Counted from the stretch's first letter, positions 7,640 through 15,065 are shown. The stretch is 43,487 bases of DNA from Halanaerobiales bacterium (GCA_021736945.1 JAIPEX010000005.1:1-43487); one strand, 5' to 3'. Notes: a model not told the origin generated them from the sequence alone. Translations and numbers: made by a program.

Positions 7640-8590
7640 ATCTTCTCATATCATTTCGGAGCTAAATCGAAAGTCAAAATCGGAATTCAAAGTCGGAAGT
7701 TAAAGCTTTGTTATTAGGTTTAATTATGTTGAAGGCTTTAAGCAGTTCGGGTTAGGATTTTGTATCAGTTTCTAAGACATATGTCTTGTATATCGAAGGT
7801 CGGTAGGTTTGATAGCCCGTTTAGGTCTCAAAGGCAAGTGTTAAGTTCAGTTTTCAGGGGATTAAGTCTATCAGTAAGCTTTAAACCTCTCATATTTCCT
7901 TAAGTATTCTACTTTGTAGTGATTTTAGGTTTTGAATCAAGAACGTAACGGAGTAGAATTCATCGCCATCTTTCTGTTGTGATAGACATGTTTTTGTCTG
8001 ACTGGAAACCTGACTTTTATAGAAGTTACTGTAAAATTCTGTTATCTCCTATCATTAAAAGCAAGGTAATATTTTAAACCTCTCAATCACACGAATATGT
8101 CTCGCCTGATCTAATTCCTGTACGATCCAAATTATTGTGAGCGATAGGAAAATCTAAGGTTGTTTAGAAGACCTATGTCCTTCTGTCCTTCGGTATAAAA
8201 TCTTGTGACTAAATGGGATACTTAGAGATCTCAGAGCTTTTATCACTTCAGAATATCCGTTAATTACTTATATTCCCCCACATAATAGCTTTTACCTCCC
8301 GATTTGAGCTTAAGACCTTTAAACGAATTCAAGCCCTATAAGATCCTGCGGAGGCTACTCTTTAAAACCTTTATTAAAAGGTAATTTATTAACTCGGTCG
8401 GTGAAAATTACTTCTGAATTTTAACCTCCCTCATTAATAAATACCGAAAAAAAACGCAAAATACAACCCCCTAGAGCAAAAAAACTCGGAAAAATTTAAT
8501 TTTTTTAAAAAATTCCTATATATAGTTGTAAATTATAGAATTTTTATGACCGATCCTGCATTGAATTATACGAAAAGTTTTTATCTTTCG
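7640..8590. ncRNA. Candidate large structured noncoding RNA or other ORF-less functional region
   Basis: About 950 bp contain no frame of 60 codons on either strand and no convincing ribosome binding site plus start. By eye its G+C is higher than that of the other intergenic gaps here. On the + strand the first half is G-richer and the second half C-richer, as expected if the two halves pair. Nested complementarity spans about 600 nt: 7674-7683 with 8299-8307 (one bulged base) and, inside it, 7699-7707 with 8287-8295 (8 of 9 pairs). Local hairpins include AGACATATGTCT (7772), AGACA/TGTCT (near 7990) and ACCTTT/AAAGGT (near 8370). The motif TTTAAACCTCTCA occurs twice (near 7883 and 8078). Large phage-borne RNAs such as GOLLD and ROOL are one possibility, but no match to their consensus is claimed. 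A replication origin or decayed genes are alternatives. The strand is undecided. Confidence 0.4.
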
Positions 8591-8599
8591 AGATCCCAC
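8531..8599. repeat. Direct repeat, left copy (flanks HEPN/nuclease insert)
   Basis: Bases 8531-8590 match 11181-11240 at 57 of 60 positions without gaps, and weaker identity continues to 8599. The unit contains GACCGATCCTGCATTGAATT and a hairpin (CGAAA...TTTCG). Confidence 0.9.
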
Positions 8600-8646
8600 T
8601 CACATAAAATAATTTGCATCTATATAAAAATATAAATAAAAATAGA

Positions 8647-9732
8647 TTATGTTGAAGTTTCTTGCTTTTTATCATGCAATTTCATTAAATGATTTGTATA
8701 AGAAGCAGACATAATATTATTTATTACATCACTAATTTTATAATTATCCTCTAAAAATATTATCAATATAGTTCGATATACTATTGGAGCAAAAGATAAG
8801 ATTCTAGGCATACCTGTATTACTAAATAAATGTCTAGTCTTTTGATTTATTTTTTCGCCATGCAAAAAGTCATTACGGGCGTTGTACATATCTAAATAAA
8901 TTTGTTGTATTAATGTTAGGTTTTTATTATAATCATTTCTATTATGTTCATAGATATTATTATTTAAAACTTCAATACCCCAATTATATTCTAATAATTT
9001 ATTTAATACTTCTTTGCAACCAATATGGGTGTGATTCGAATGTAAAAGTATTTCTATAGCACTTACCCATTGAGCTATTTTCATACCAAAATCATTTATA
9101 CTTGATCTGTTTTTAATTGGTATTGATAACGCTTGAAAAGCTATTTGTAAAGATCTAAATAATTTTCTATGATTCTGAATATTTTCTTTTTTATTATACA
9201 TTTCGTTCCATGCAAGTTTTAGAGATTCAAATAATGATTTGTCGGTAGGCCAAAATCCTATTAATTTATTTAAGTGGGGGGAAGTGGTTCCTATAAATTT
9301 TTTTGATTTATTTATGGCAAAACTTGACGGGGTATATGTAATCAAATTTTCTTTTCCAACTGTTACAGGATATAAGTCGAAGTAATCTGAGTATAAAGGC
9401 ATCATATTGGAATTTAGAGGGGCATCAATATCTCTGTAAGCATAACAAAGAGGTATTATAGAAAGGCTAACAATATTTCTAAAAGCCACAAGGGACTCTT
9501 CGGAAAGTAATTCGTCGGGAATATCTTTTTTAAAAATTAAAGCAGAGGGTTTTACATGTGTATTATTTTGGTTTCTAAATCCTTCTAATAATAGTTTTGC
9601 AAATGCTGATTCTTTTTTGATTTCTTGTAAATTATTATTTTCATAAGGTACTATTGCTAAAAAATCATTTTTGTAGGTTTTATTTACTTTAATATTTGGG
9701 ATTACATAACCGAGTTTCCATTTATTAGACAT
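8647..9732 (-). CDS. HEPN-domain protein, probable RNase/defence effector
   Basis: This is the only long reverse-strand gene. On its own strand a GGAGG site precedes the ATG (reverse of CCTCC at 9741). The product has 361 residues. The C-terminal third is helical and carries RNDFLH at residues 286-291, the Rx4H motif with Asn after Arg that forms the catalytic site of HEPN ribonucleases. The context (YLDMYNARNDFLHGEKI) resembles ApeA-like HEPN domains. The N-terminal part has no recognised domain and could be the sensor. HEPN proteins commonly act in abortive infection or toxin systems by cutting RNA. Its partner is the divergent PD-(D/E)XK gene, and both lie within a repeat-flanked insert. 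Activity is inferred from the motif only. Confidence 0.65.
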   Translation of the reverse strand: MSNKWKLGYVIPNIKVNKTYKNDFLAIVPYENNNLQEIKKESAFAKLLLEGFRNQNNTHVKPSALIFKKDIPDELLSEESLVAFRNIVSLSIIPLCYAYRDIDAPLNSNMMPLYSDYFDLYPVTVGKENLITYTPSSFAINKSKKFIGTTSPHLNKLIGFWPTDKSLFESLKLAWNEMYNKKENIQNHRKLFRSLQIAFQALSIPIKNRSSINDFGMKIAQWVSAIEILLHSNHTHIGCKEVLNKLLEYNWGIEVLNNNIYEHNRNDYNKNLTLIQQIYLDMYNARNDFLHGEKINQKTRHLFSNTGMPRILSFAPIVYRTILIIFLEDNYKISDVINNIMSASYTNHLMKLHDKKQETST

Positions 9733-10058
9733 AAATATACCTCCATAATATATTAAATCATAAAATTATTTAATATTTATCTTCTTATATATTAGTTTAT
9801 TTACATAAAGGATACTCATTTCCTTTTATTTAATATTTTGATCAAAGGTATATATGATTAATATCTTTTAAATTTATTTAAGAGTAGTAATTGTCAATAT
9901 TCTATTGGAGCCATTACTTTTGAATTTTTGACTTCAATTAAAATCATATGATAAATCAGAAAGGAATATTTTGTCTAATATACAATTAAATATATGATAA
10001 AAAAAGAGGTTCTTTAACAATTACTGAATATATTTAAAATACTTAAGGAGTTGATAAA
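9733..10058. promoter_or_regulatory. Divergent promoter region of the HEPN and PD-(D/E)XK genes
   Basis: This 326-bp AT-rich gap separates two divergent start codons and must hold both promoters. No consensus -35/-10 pair stands out. Ribosome binding sites are present at both edges (CCTCC near 9741 for the minus strand, AAGGAG near 10045 for the plus strand). Confidence 0.45.
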
Positions 10059-11069
10059 ATGGGTAGAGAAATCTCTTTGTTTTCAAATTATCATAGCCAA
10101 GAAAACAATGTAACTAATTATTGCGGGTTGATATTAAAGTTGTTATATGAAGAGGATCCAAATAGTTTTGAAGAAGTATTAGCTTCATTAGTAGAAAGTG
10201 ATATCAGTTTAACAGTTGGTCCAAAATTTTCTCAGCAGAAAAAAATTAAAAAGAGTATTCCCGATTTAGCAATAACTCAAAATCCATTTTCTGTTTTTTT
10301 TGAAACAAAACTTGATGATTGGTTTTATACTGAACAGATTGAAAATCATATAGAAGGATTTCAAGAATCAACTGATTTAAAGGTATTATTTTTATTAGCA
10401 AACTTTGAAACCGAGGATTTTGATAAAAGATTTGAAGAGGAAATAAAAAAGGCTAAAAAAGAAGGAATAATACTACAGCCAATTACATTTGAAGAGTTTG
10501 TAGATGCTTTGGAAAATATTGATTACTCTATGCAGTTCAAAAAGATGTTGGAGGAGTTTAAAGGTTATTTAGATCGTAATGATTATTTACCAAAATGGAA
10601 GTACTTATTGGATGTAGTCAATTGTTCAAATACGATGAATGAAATTAATGAAAATGTATATATGTGTCCCGACTCTGGTGGTGCATATAGTCATAGGAGA
10701 GCAAAATATTTTGGACCATACAGTAATAAAACAGTATCAAAAATATTTGAAATAGATGCCGTAGTGGTAGTAGATAAAGACTTTTCGGATTATAGTATAA
10801 AATGGAATAATTCAAAAAAAGATAAAGATGAACTTTATAGTAGGGCAAAGAAAAAGATTAAGAAATTTGATAACAGAATTGAAGAAATAAAATCTTATGC
10901 GTTACAGGTTTTTCTATTAAGTAATCCTGCTGATACCGACTTTTATAAATCTACAAGCGGAGGTATGATGCAATCTAAAAAATATTTTTGGGATGTAGCT
11001 GTTGATTGTAAAGATTCTAAGGAGTTAGCCAAAAAATTAGATGGAGTAGCCTGGAAGGATATAGAATAA
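10059..11069 (+). CDS. PD-(D/E)XK nuclease-like protein
   Basis: AAGGAG precedes the ATG, and the product has 336 residues. The N-terminal half shows a PD-(D/E)XK pattern: Glu15 in SQENNVTNYCGLIL (the usual helix-borne Glu), then IPDLAITQNPFSVFFETK, giving Asp69, Glu82 and Lys84 on adjacent strands. These are the metal-binding and catalytic residues of restriction-type endonucleases. The C-terminal 170 residues (from about GGAYSHRRAKYFGPYS) are a separate unrecognised domain, perhaps for target recognition. It is divergent from the HEPN gene inside a repeat-flanked insertion, so a defence role for the pair is likely but inferred. Confidence 0.6.
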   Translation: MGREISLFSNYHSQENNVTNYCGLILKLLYEEDPNSFEEVLASLVESDISLTVGPKFSQQKKIKKSIPDLAITQNPFSVFFETKLDDWFYTEQIENHIEGFQESTDLKVLFLLANFETEDFDKRFEEEIKKAKKEGIILQPITFEEFVDALENIDYSMQFKKMLEEFKGYLDRNDYLPKWKYLLDVVNCSNTMNEINENVYMCPDSGGAYSHRRAKYFGPYSNKTVSKIFEIDAVVVVDKDFSDYSIKWNNSKKDKDELYSRAKKKIKKFDNRIEEIKSYALQVFLLSNPADTDFYKSTSGGMMQSKKYFWDVAVDCKDSKELAKKLDGVAWKDIE

Positions 11070-11180
11070 GAAGAAACATTATATTAAAAACACTATGAGA
11101 ATGTTAGTATTTGATATTTGGAGAATAAAAGAGAATTGCAGTATCAAAAGTTTATAAAAAAATCCATATTCAGTCTTGAA

Positions 11181-11249
11181 AATTTTAGAAATTTTATGAC
11201 CGATCCTGCATTGAATTAAACGAAAAGTTTTTATCTTTCGATGCCCCAC
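11181..11249. repeat. Direct repeat, right copy (flanks HEPN/nuclease insert)
   Basis: This is the partner of 8531-8599, offset by exactly 2650 bp. It probably represents the original junction with the cassette leader downstream. Confidence 0.9.
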
Positions 11250-11420
11250 CCGTTTGGCATTAAAAGTAGAATATAAATATTAAAGGTGTGCGACATCATG
11301 TCGTTCTCCCTTATTATTTCTGTTAATACAGTGTTGAAAGGGTAGTAAGTTTTCTAGTGTGTGAAGAAAGTTAAATATTGGTCTCAAAGGTTATGGACTT
11401 GATGTCCACTACCCCATTAC
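11219..11420 (+). promoter_or_regulatory. Hairpin-rich leader upstream of the gam/recT cassette
   Basis: About 200 nt without an ORF hold successive hairpins: CGAAA/TTTCG, ATGCC (11241-11245)/GGCAT (11256-11260), CGACA (11291-11295)/TGTCG (11299-11303), and a long-range helix GGGTAGT (11340-11346)/ACTACCC (11408-11414) that encloses GGAC/GTCC. The last C bases compete between two helices, so alternative folds are possible. The 11-mer GGTCTCAAAGG (11380-11390) also occurs at 7824-7834. A terminator follows at once. It may be a riboswitch-like or antitermination RNA. It matches no family I recognise. Confidence 0.45.
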
Positions 11421-11456
11421 CGTCAGCTCTTGATAAAAGGGTTGGCGTTTTTTTTT
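11421..11456 (+). terminator. Intrinsic terminator before the first cassette gene
   Basis: CGTCAGCTCTT (11421-11431) pairs over 11 bp (three G-U) with AAGGGTTGGCG (11437-11447), followed by about nine T. It lies 33 bp upstream of the start codon at 11490, so it acts as an attenuator or ends a leader RNA. Confidence 0.8.
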
Positions 11457-11489
11457 ATGTCTAAAAAACTATCAAAAGGAGGTGATTAG

Positions 11490-11693
11490 ATGTGTGATTA
11501 TGAGGAAGTGTTAGAAAAAGATCCCATTGAGAAAGATCCTATTGAAAAAGACCCCATTGAGAAACACGAGGACTATATAGTTAGGAAGTATTTTGAATCT
11601 AAACAAATTGAAAAGAGAAGTATTTCTGTTGTGAGTGATGAATTGGGTTTTGAATGTAATGAAACCGAATCTAATTTAGACCTACCATTCTAA
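11490..11693 (+). CDS. Small acidic protein with DPIEK repeats
   Basis: An AAAGGAGGTGA site precedes the ATG at 11490. The 67-residue product has three exact five-residue repeats (KDPIEKDPIEKDPIEK, residues about 10-25), encoded by three near-identical 15-bp units that could expand or contract. The remainder is a short mixed region ending NLDLPF. No domain is recognised. It is the first gene after the terminator at 11421 and is followed within 20 bp by gam, so it belongs to the recombination cassette. Confidence 0.6.
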   Translation: MCDYEEVLEKDPIEKDPIEKDPIEKHEDYIVRKYFESKQIEKRSISVVSDELGFECNETESNLDLPF

Positions 11694-11710
11694 AAAAGGA
11701 GATGATAATT

Positions 11711-12268
11711 ATGTTAAACGCTAAGAGCAAAGAAAATACTAAAAAAGAAGAGGAAGGATTTAAGATTGACAGTAGAGGTAAGGCTAATTGGGCTTTAAGG
11801 AAGATCAGACACTTGAAGAAAAAGCAAAGTAAAAATGATAAGTTAGCACAAAAAGAGATCGATAAACTTCAGGCCGAAATTGATGAGGTCAAGGAGTGGT
11901 TGGAGTCGGAAAACGATGCCCTTCAGAACAGTATTGATTTCTTTAAAAATTTACTAAAGGGTCATGCTTTAGATTTAAAGGAAGAAGATCCCGAATTTAA
12001 AACGCTTAAGCTCCCCTTTGGTAAGCTCCAATTCAGAAAGCAGAGGAAGAAATGGCATTATGAGGATGATAAGCTTCTGGAGTTTGCAGAAGAAAATATC
12101 AAGACGGCCGTTAAGACTAAAAAGAAAGTTGATAAGAGGAAATTAAAGAAAATGGTTAAAGCTGTTGGTGATAAGGCTATTATTGAAGCTACGGGAGAAG
12201 TGGTGGAAGGTATCAGCATAGAGGAAAGAGGTGAGAAATTCAAGGTTAAAGTTAAAGATCAAAATTAG
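11711..12268 (+). CDS. gam: Gam-like host-nuclease inhibitor (Mu Gam family)
   Basis: The start at 11711 is chosen over the in-frame ATG at 11702 because the AAAGGAG site lies 9 bp from it and only 1 bp from 11702. The 185-residue product has a long N-terminal helix (residues about 30-75, Lys/Glu-rich), then LKLPFGKLQFRKQRKKWHYE, the beta-strand core motif of Mu Gam-like proteins. These dimers coat double-stranded DNA ends and block host exonucleases. Its position just before a RecT/Bet-type annealing protein fits a phage recombination module. The ribosome-binding leader AAAGGAGATGATAATTATG is identical to that of the radC-like gene at 13324. Confidence 0.75.
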   Translation: MLNAKSKENTKKEEEGFKIDSRGKANWALRKIRHLKKKQSKNDKLAQKEIDKLQAEIDEVKEWLESENDALQNSIDFFKNLLKGHALDLKEEDPEFKTLKLPFGKLQFRKQRKKWHYEDDKLLEFAEENIKTAVKTKKKVDKRKLKKMVKAVGDKAIIEATGEVVEGISIEERGEKFKVKVKDQN

Positions 12269-12282
12269 GAGGTGGTAATTAG

Positions 12283-12318
12283 ATGGTTAAGGTGACAGCT
12301 GAATTAATAGAACATTGA
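12283..12318 (+). CDS. Possible 11-residue leader peptide ahead of recT
   Basis: AGGAGGTGG (12267-12275) precedes an ATG with good spacing. MVKVTAELIEH ends with a TGA (12316-12318) that is already inside the first arm of the terminator at 12317. A ribosome finishing this peptide would cover the hairpin, so translation could control read-through into recT. Confidence 0.35.
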   Translation: MVKVTAELIEH

Positions 12319-12358
12319 GTCCGTTTACTCTTTGATAGAGTAGATGGACTCTTTTTTT
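12317..12358 (+). terminator. Intrinsic terminator between gam and recT
   Basis: A 15-bp stem (GAGTCCGTTTACTCT with AGAGTAGATGGACTC, two G-U) is followed by seven T. It lies 33 bp upstream of the recT start on the same strand, so it acts as an attenuator unless recT has its own promoter. Confidence 0.85.
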
Positions 12359-12391
12359 ATGTCTATACAAAAATTTAAGGAGGTATTATTA

Positions 12392-13231
12392 ATGAGTAAA
12401 AATGAAGTGCTTAGAGATAATAAGATGGACTTTACGGCTAAGGAGATTGAGACCTTACGTAATACAGTAGCAGAGAAGGCTACTGAAGATGAATTTAGGA
12501 TGTTCATGCATTTAGCAAAGAGTTATGGATTGGATCCGTTTAACGGAGAAATATTTTTCTGGAAGATGAACGGTAGGCCAACAATTATGACCTCAAGAGA
12601 CGGTTATTTAAAAATTGCCGACTCCCATCCTTCCTATGATGGCCTGGTATCTGATGTGGTAAGAGAGAATGATCTATTTAAAAGAAAACAGGATGGCATA
12701 GTACATGAATACAGTGGCGATAGAGGAGCAATTACGGGGGCTTATGCCCTGGTATACAGAGAGGACAGGCGTTACCCCGTCTACGTCTTTGCTCCCTTTG
12801 AGGAGTATAATGCGGGTACTAAGGTTTGGGCTTCTTATCCATCAGCTATGATATTGAAGGTGGCCGAGAGCATGGCTTTAAAGCGTGCTTTCTCGGTGTC
12901 GGGTTTAGTCTCCCGTGAAGAGCTGGACATGATTCAAAACAGAGATGACGCTGATAATACTCCCGAGGGAGTTACGGATATAGAAGTAGAGCAAGAAACT
13001 ACTTCTAAAGATAAAAGCTTATCCAAAAGAGAGGAGGAGATAAAAAAGATTATAGGTAATAATGATGACCTAAAGAAGGATATGTTTTCCTATCTTAAGT
13101 TTGTTAAGGAAGATTTAGACCTTGAAGCCGACAGAAAACTAAAGCTGGATGATCTGACCGCTAAACAGTATAAGGAATTAAAAGATCTTCTGCTTAATAT
13201 GAAAAAACGACATGAACCGATGACCGCATAA
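12392..13231 (+). CDS. recT: RecT/Bet-family single-strand annealing protein
   Basis: The ATG at 12392 has a well-spaced AAGGAGG. The longer frame from 12344 would start inside the terminator. The 279-residue product contains the RecT/Bet core: FMHLAKSYGLDPFNGEIFFW, PTIMTSRDGYLKIADSHP, ITGAYALVYRED and KVAESMALKRAFSVSGLVSREE. These proteins anneal complementary single strands during phage recombination. The C-terminal 80 residues are an acidic, charged tail, typical for this group and probably a site for single-strand-binding protein contacts. A dedicated 5'-3' exonuclease is missing from the cassette, so the partner may be a host enzyme. Confidence 0.85.
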   Translation: MSKNEVLRDNKMDFTAKEIETLRNTVAEKATEDEFRMFMHLAKSYGLDPFNGEIFFWKMNGRPTIMTSRDGYLKIADSHPSYDGLVSDVVRENDLFKRKQDGIVHEYSGDRGAITGAYALVYREDRRYPVYVFAPFEEYNAGTKVWASYPSAMILKVAESMALKRAFSVSGLVSREELDMIQNRDDADNTPEGVTDIEVEQETTSKDKSLSKREEEIKKIIGNNDDLKKDMFSYLKFVKEDLDLEADRKLKLDDLTAKQYKELKDLLLNMKKRHEPMTA

Positions 13232-13243
13232 CTTAGTTTAATT

Positions 13244-13294
13244 GGGCTCACTTCTCAATTGGTTTAAAGACCACTGGGGAGTGGGCCTTTTTTT
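13244..13294 (+). terminator. Intrinsic terminator between recT and the radC-like gene
   Basis: GGGCTCACTTCTCAATTGG pairs with CCACTGGGGAGTGGGCC (several G-U), followed by seven T. It lies 30 bp upstream of the next start codon. Confidence 0.85.
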
Positions 13295-13323
13295 ATTTAT
13301 GAAACTAAAAGGAGATGATAATT

Positions 13324-13776
13324 ATGAAGGTTAAATTAAAGACTTTTGGATTAAGAATAGTTAAGGAAAAGGAAAACGTTTATGATTTGGATAGAAAGAT
13401 TACTGGTCCGAAGGGAGTGGTAAGCGTACTCAATGAAGTTACGGAACTCAATCAAAGAGCGGAAGAAGTTTTTGTAATGTTGACCTTAGATATAAAGGGT
13501 TCACTCACAGGAGTATTCGAGGTTTCGGTCGGTTCTCTTAATTCGAGCTTAGTCACTCCGAGAGAAGTGTTTAAAAGAGCAATTTTACAAAACGCTTCAG
13601 CTATTATTATGGCACACAATCATCCGAGCGGTTCCTTAGAATTAAGCGAGAAGGACATAGAAGTTACAAAAGATCTGGTTAAAACTGGTGAGATTATCGG
13701 AATAGAGGTTTTGGATCATTTAGTTATCGGTGATGGTGACAACTTTTTAAGCATGAAAGGTGAAGAAATAATATAA
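13324..13776 (+). CDS. RadC-like JAB-domain protein
   Basis: The ATG at 13324 is chosen over 13315 for ribosome-binding spacing, as in gam. The 150-residue product contains the RadC/MPN JAMM signature: His98-Asn-His100, PSG, Ser108 and Asp111 (HNHPSGSLELSEKD), with Glu47 or Glu48 as the upstream acid. The N-terminal UPF0758 helical DNA-binding part of chromosomal RadC (about 220 residues) is missing, as usual for the short versions in plasmids, phages and integrative elements. The JAMM fold suggests a metal-dependent hydrolase. Its substrate is unknown, and a DNA-repair role for RadC is disputed. It overlaps no neighbour and lies 14 bp before the zinc-ribbon gene, so the two are cotranscribed. 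Confidence 0.75.
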   Translation: MKVKLKTFGLRIVKEKENVYDLDRKITGPKGVVSVLNEVTELNQRAEEVFVMLTLDIKGSLTGVFEVSVGSLNSSLVTPREVFKRAILQNASAIIMAHNHPSGSLELSEKDIEVTKDLVKTGEIIGIEVLDHLVIGDGDNFLSMKGEEII

Positions 13777-13790
13777 AGGAGGAGAAAAGT

Positions 13791-14066
13791 ATGTATAAAG
13801 ATCAAATAATTTACGGTTTGCAGGATTTGATAAGTAAGAAGGAAGTACAAGAGGAAGGCGGTGTAGCTATTTTAAACGATGCAATTAGATTACTTAATGA
13901 ACAAAATTATTTTATAGATGATATAGGTTGCCCTAATTGCCATCATAGAGATGATTTGGTATGCCTGGGATCCGTAGATAACCATAAGTATTATGAATGT
14001 AAAAACTGTAATGCAAAAATTAAGGTTAGAATATTTAATGAGATCATTGATTATGAAGTTAAGTAG
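13791..14066 (+). CDS. Zinc-ribbon protein
   Basis: AAAGGAGGAG precedes the ATG, and the product has 91 residues. The C-terminal half has Cys47-x2-Cys50 and Cys70-x2-Cys73 (CPNC and CKNC) on beta hairpins, a classic four-cysteine zinc ribbon. The N-terminal 45 residues are helical. It follows the radC-like gene by 14 bp, so it is probably translated from the same transcript. Similar small ribbons in mobile elements bind nucleic acid or recruit partners. Exact function is unknown. Confidence 0.65.
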   Translation: MYKDQIIYGLQDLISKKEVQEEGGVAILNDAIRLLNEQNYFIDDIGCPNCHHRDDLVCLGSVDNHKYYECKNCNAKIKVRIFNEIIDYEVK

Positions 14067-14076
14067 ATATAAGTAT

Positions 14077-14110
14077 GCGTCGGGCTTAAATCAAGGCCTG
14101 ACGCTTTTTT
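14077..14110 (+). terminator. Intrinsic terminator before the ardC-like gene
   Basis: GCGTCGGGCTT pairs with AAGGCCTGACGC (one bulge or mismatch), followed by six T. It lies 31 bp upstream of the next start codon. Confidence 0.85.
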
Positions 14111-14140
14111 ATTTTTATATTACAAAAGGAGGTATAAATA

Positions 14141-14965
14141 ATGTCTAAAGAAAAAGTGAAAGAATTATTGGAAGAGTTGGAAGAAAGAATTGATGAGGTA
14201 AGGAGTTCGGAGGAATTTAAGGAATACTTAAGATTCTTTAGTAAGTTTCACAATTACAGCTACCAAAATATTATGCTTATTAAGATGCAAAAGTCAGATG
14301 CTACTCTTGTAGCTGGTTATAAGCAGTGGCAGAAGAAGTTTGACCGCCATGTTAAAAAGGGAGAGAAGGGAATCGTAATCATGGCTCCCTATAAATATAA
14401 AAAGGAAGTCAGCGAGATCAAAAAGGTAGTAGTTGATGGTGAGGTGAAAGAAAAAGAAGTCAAAAAGGAAAAGCAGTTTGTCAGTTTCAGGCCAGTATAT
14501 GTTTTTGATGTCTCACAAACGGAAGGAAAGGAATTACCAAGCTGGAGTATAGAGGAGATTGAAGAAGAGAATAAGCAGTTACTTAAACCGCTTATCCAAT
14601 ATGCTAACAAAACGGGTATAACGGTTGATTTTAAAGGGCTCAAAGACGGTCTTAAAGGCTATTCTAAGGGCGGAGAAATTGTTGTTGATGAATGCCTTAA
14701 CAATACCGAGAAAGCCTCCGTATGCTGTCATGAGTTGGCTCACGAAAAGCTTCATTATAACTGTGATACTAAGGAATTGAGCAAAGAGATTGTGGAATTG
14801 GAAGCAGAAGCCGTATCCTTTGTTGTGATGGAGTATTTTAATATTAAAACGCTATCGGAGAAATATTTAGCGTTGTATAAAAAGGGTCATAACTTAATGG
14901 ATAGCTTTAAAAGAATAAAAAGTGTCAGTAAGGAAATAATCAAGGGCATCTTGGCACAACAATAA
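14141..14965 (+). CDS. ArdC-like antirestriction protein with zinc metallopeptidase domain
   Basis: AAAGGAGG precedes the ATG, and the product has 274 residues. Residues 25-125 fit the ArdC N-terminal single-stranded-DNA-binding domain: FHNYSYQNIMLI, ATLVAGYKQWQKKFDRHVKKGEKGIVIMAPY, FRPVYVFDVSQTEGKELP. Residues about 150-235 are the metallopeptidase domain with HELAH (His197, Glu198, His201) and a downstream acidic helix VELEAEAVSFVVMEYF that can supply the third zinc ligand. ArdC of conjugative plasmids protects incoming DNA from restriction. Here it completes the recombination cassette. A second, decayed copy lies at 16489-16991. Terminators are found on both sides, so it may be a separately controlled unit. 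Confidence 0.8.
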   Translation: MSKEKVKELLEELEERIDEVRSSEEFKEYLRFFSKFHNYSYQNIMLIKMQKSDATLVAGYKQWQKKFDRHVKKGEKGIVIMAPYKYKKEVSEIKKVVVDGEVKEKEVKKEKQFVSFRPVYVFDVSQTEGKELPSWSIEEIEEENKQLLKPLIQYANKTGITVDFKGLKDGLKGYSKGGEIVVDECLNNTEKASVCCHELAHEKLHYNCDTKELSKEIVELEAEAVSFVVMEYFNIKTLSEKYLALYKKGHNLMDSFKRIKSVSKEIIKGILAQQ

Positions 14966-15025
14966 TATGCGAATGAAAACCGAATATACTAAATATAGTA
15001 CTGAATAACCAACCATTTGTAATGT

Positions 15026-15065
15026 AAGCTACCTTTAAGTTTTTACTTAACTAGGTAGCTTTTTC
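15026..15065 (+). terminator. Intrinsic terminator after the ardC-like gene
   Basis: AAGCTACCT (15026-15034) pairs perfectly with AGGTAGCTT (15053-15061), followed by T residues. Confidence 0.85.

Noticed and set aside
7640-8590. tRNA cluster in the ORF-less region
   Set aside because: No T-loop (GGTTCRANYCC) or acceptor pairing could be found.
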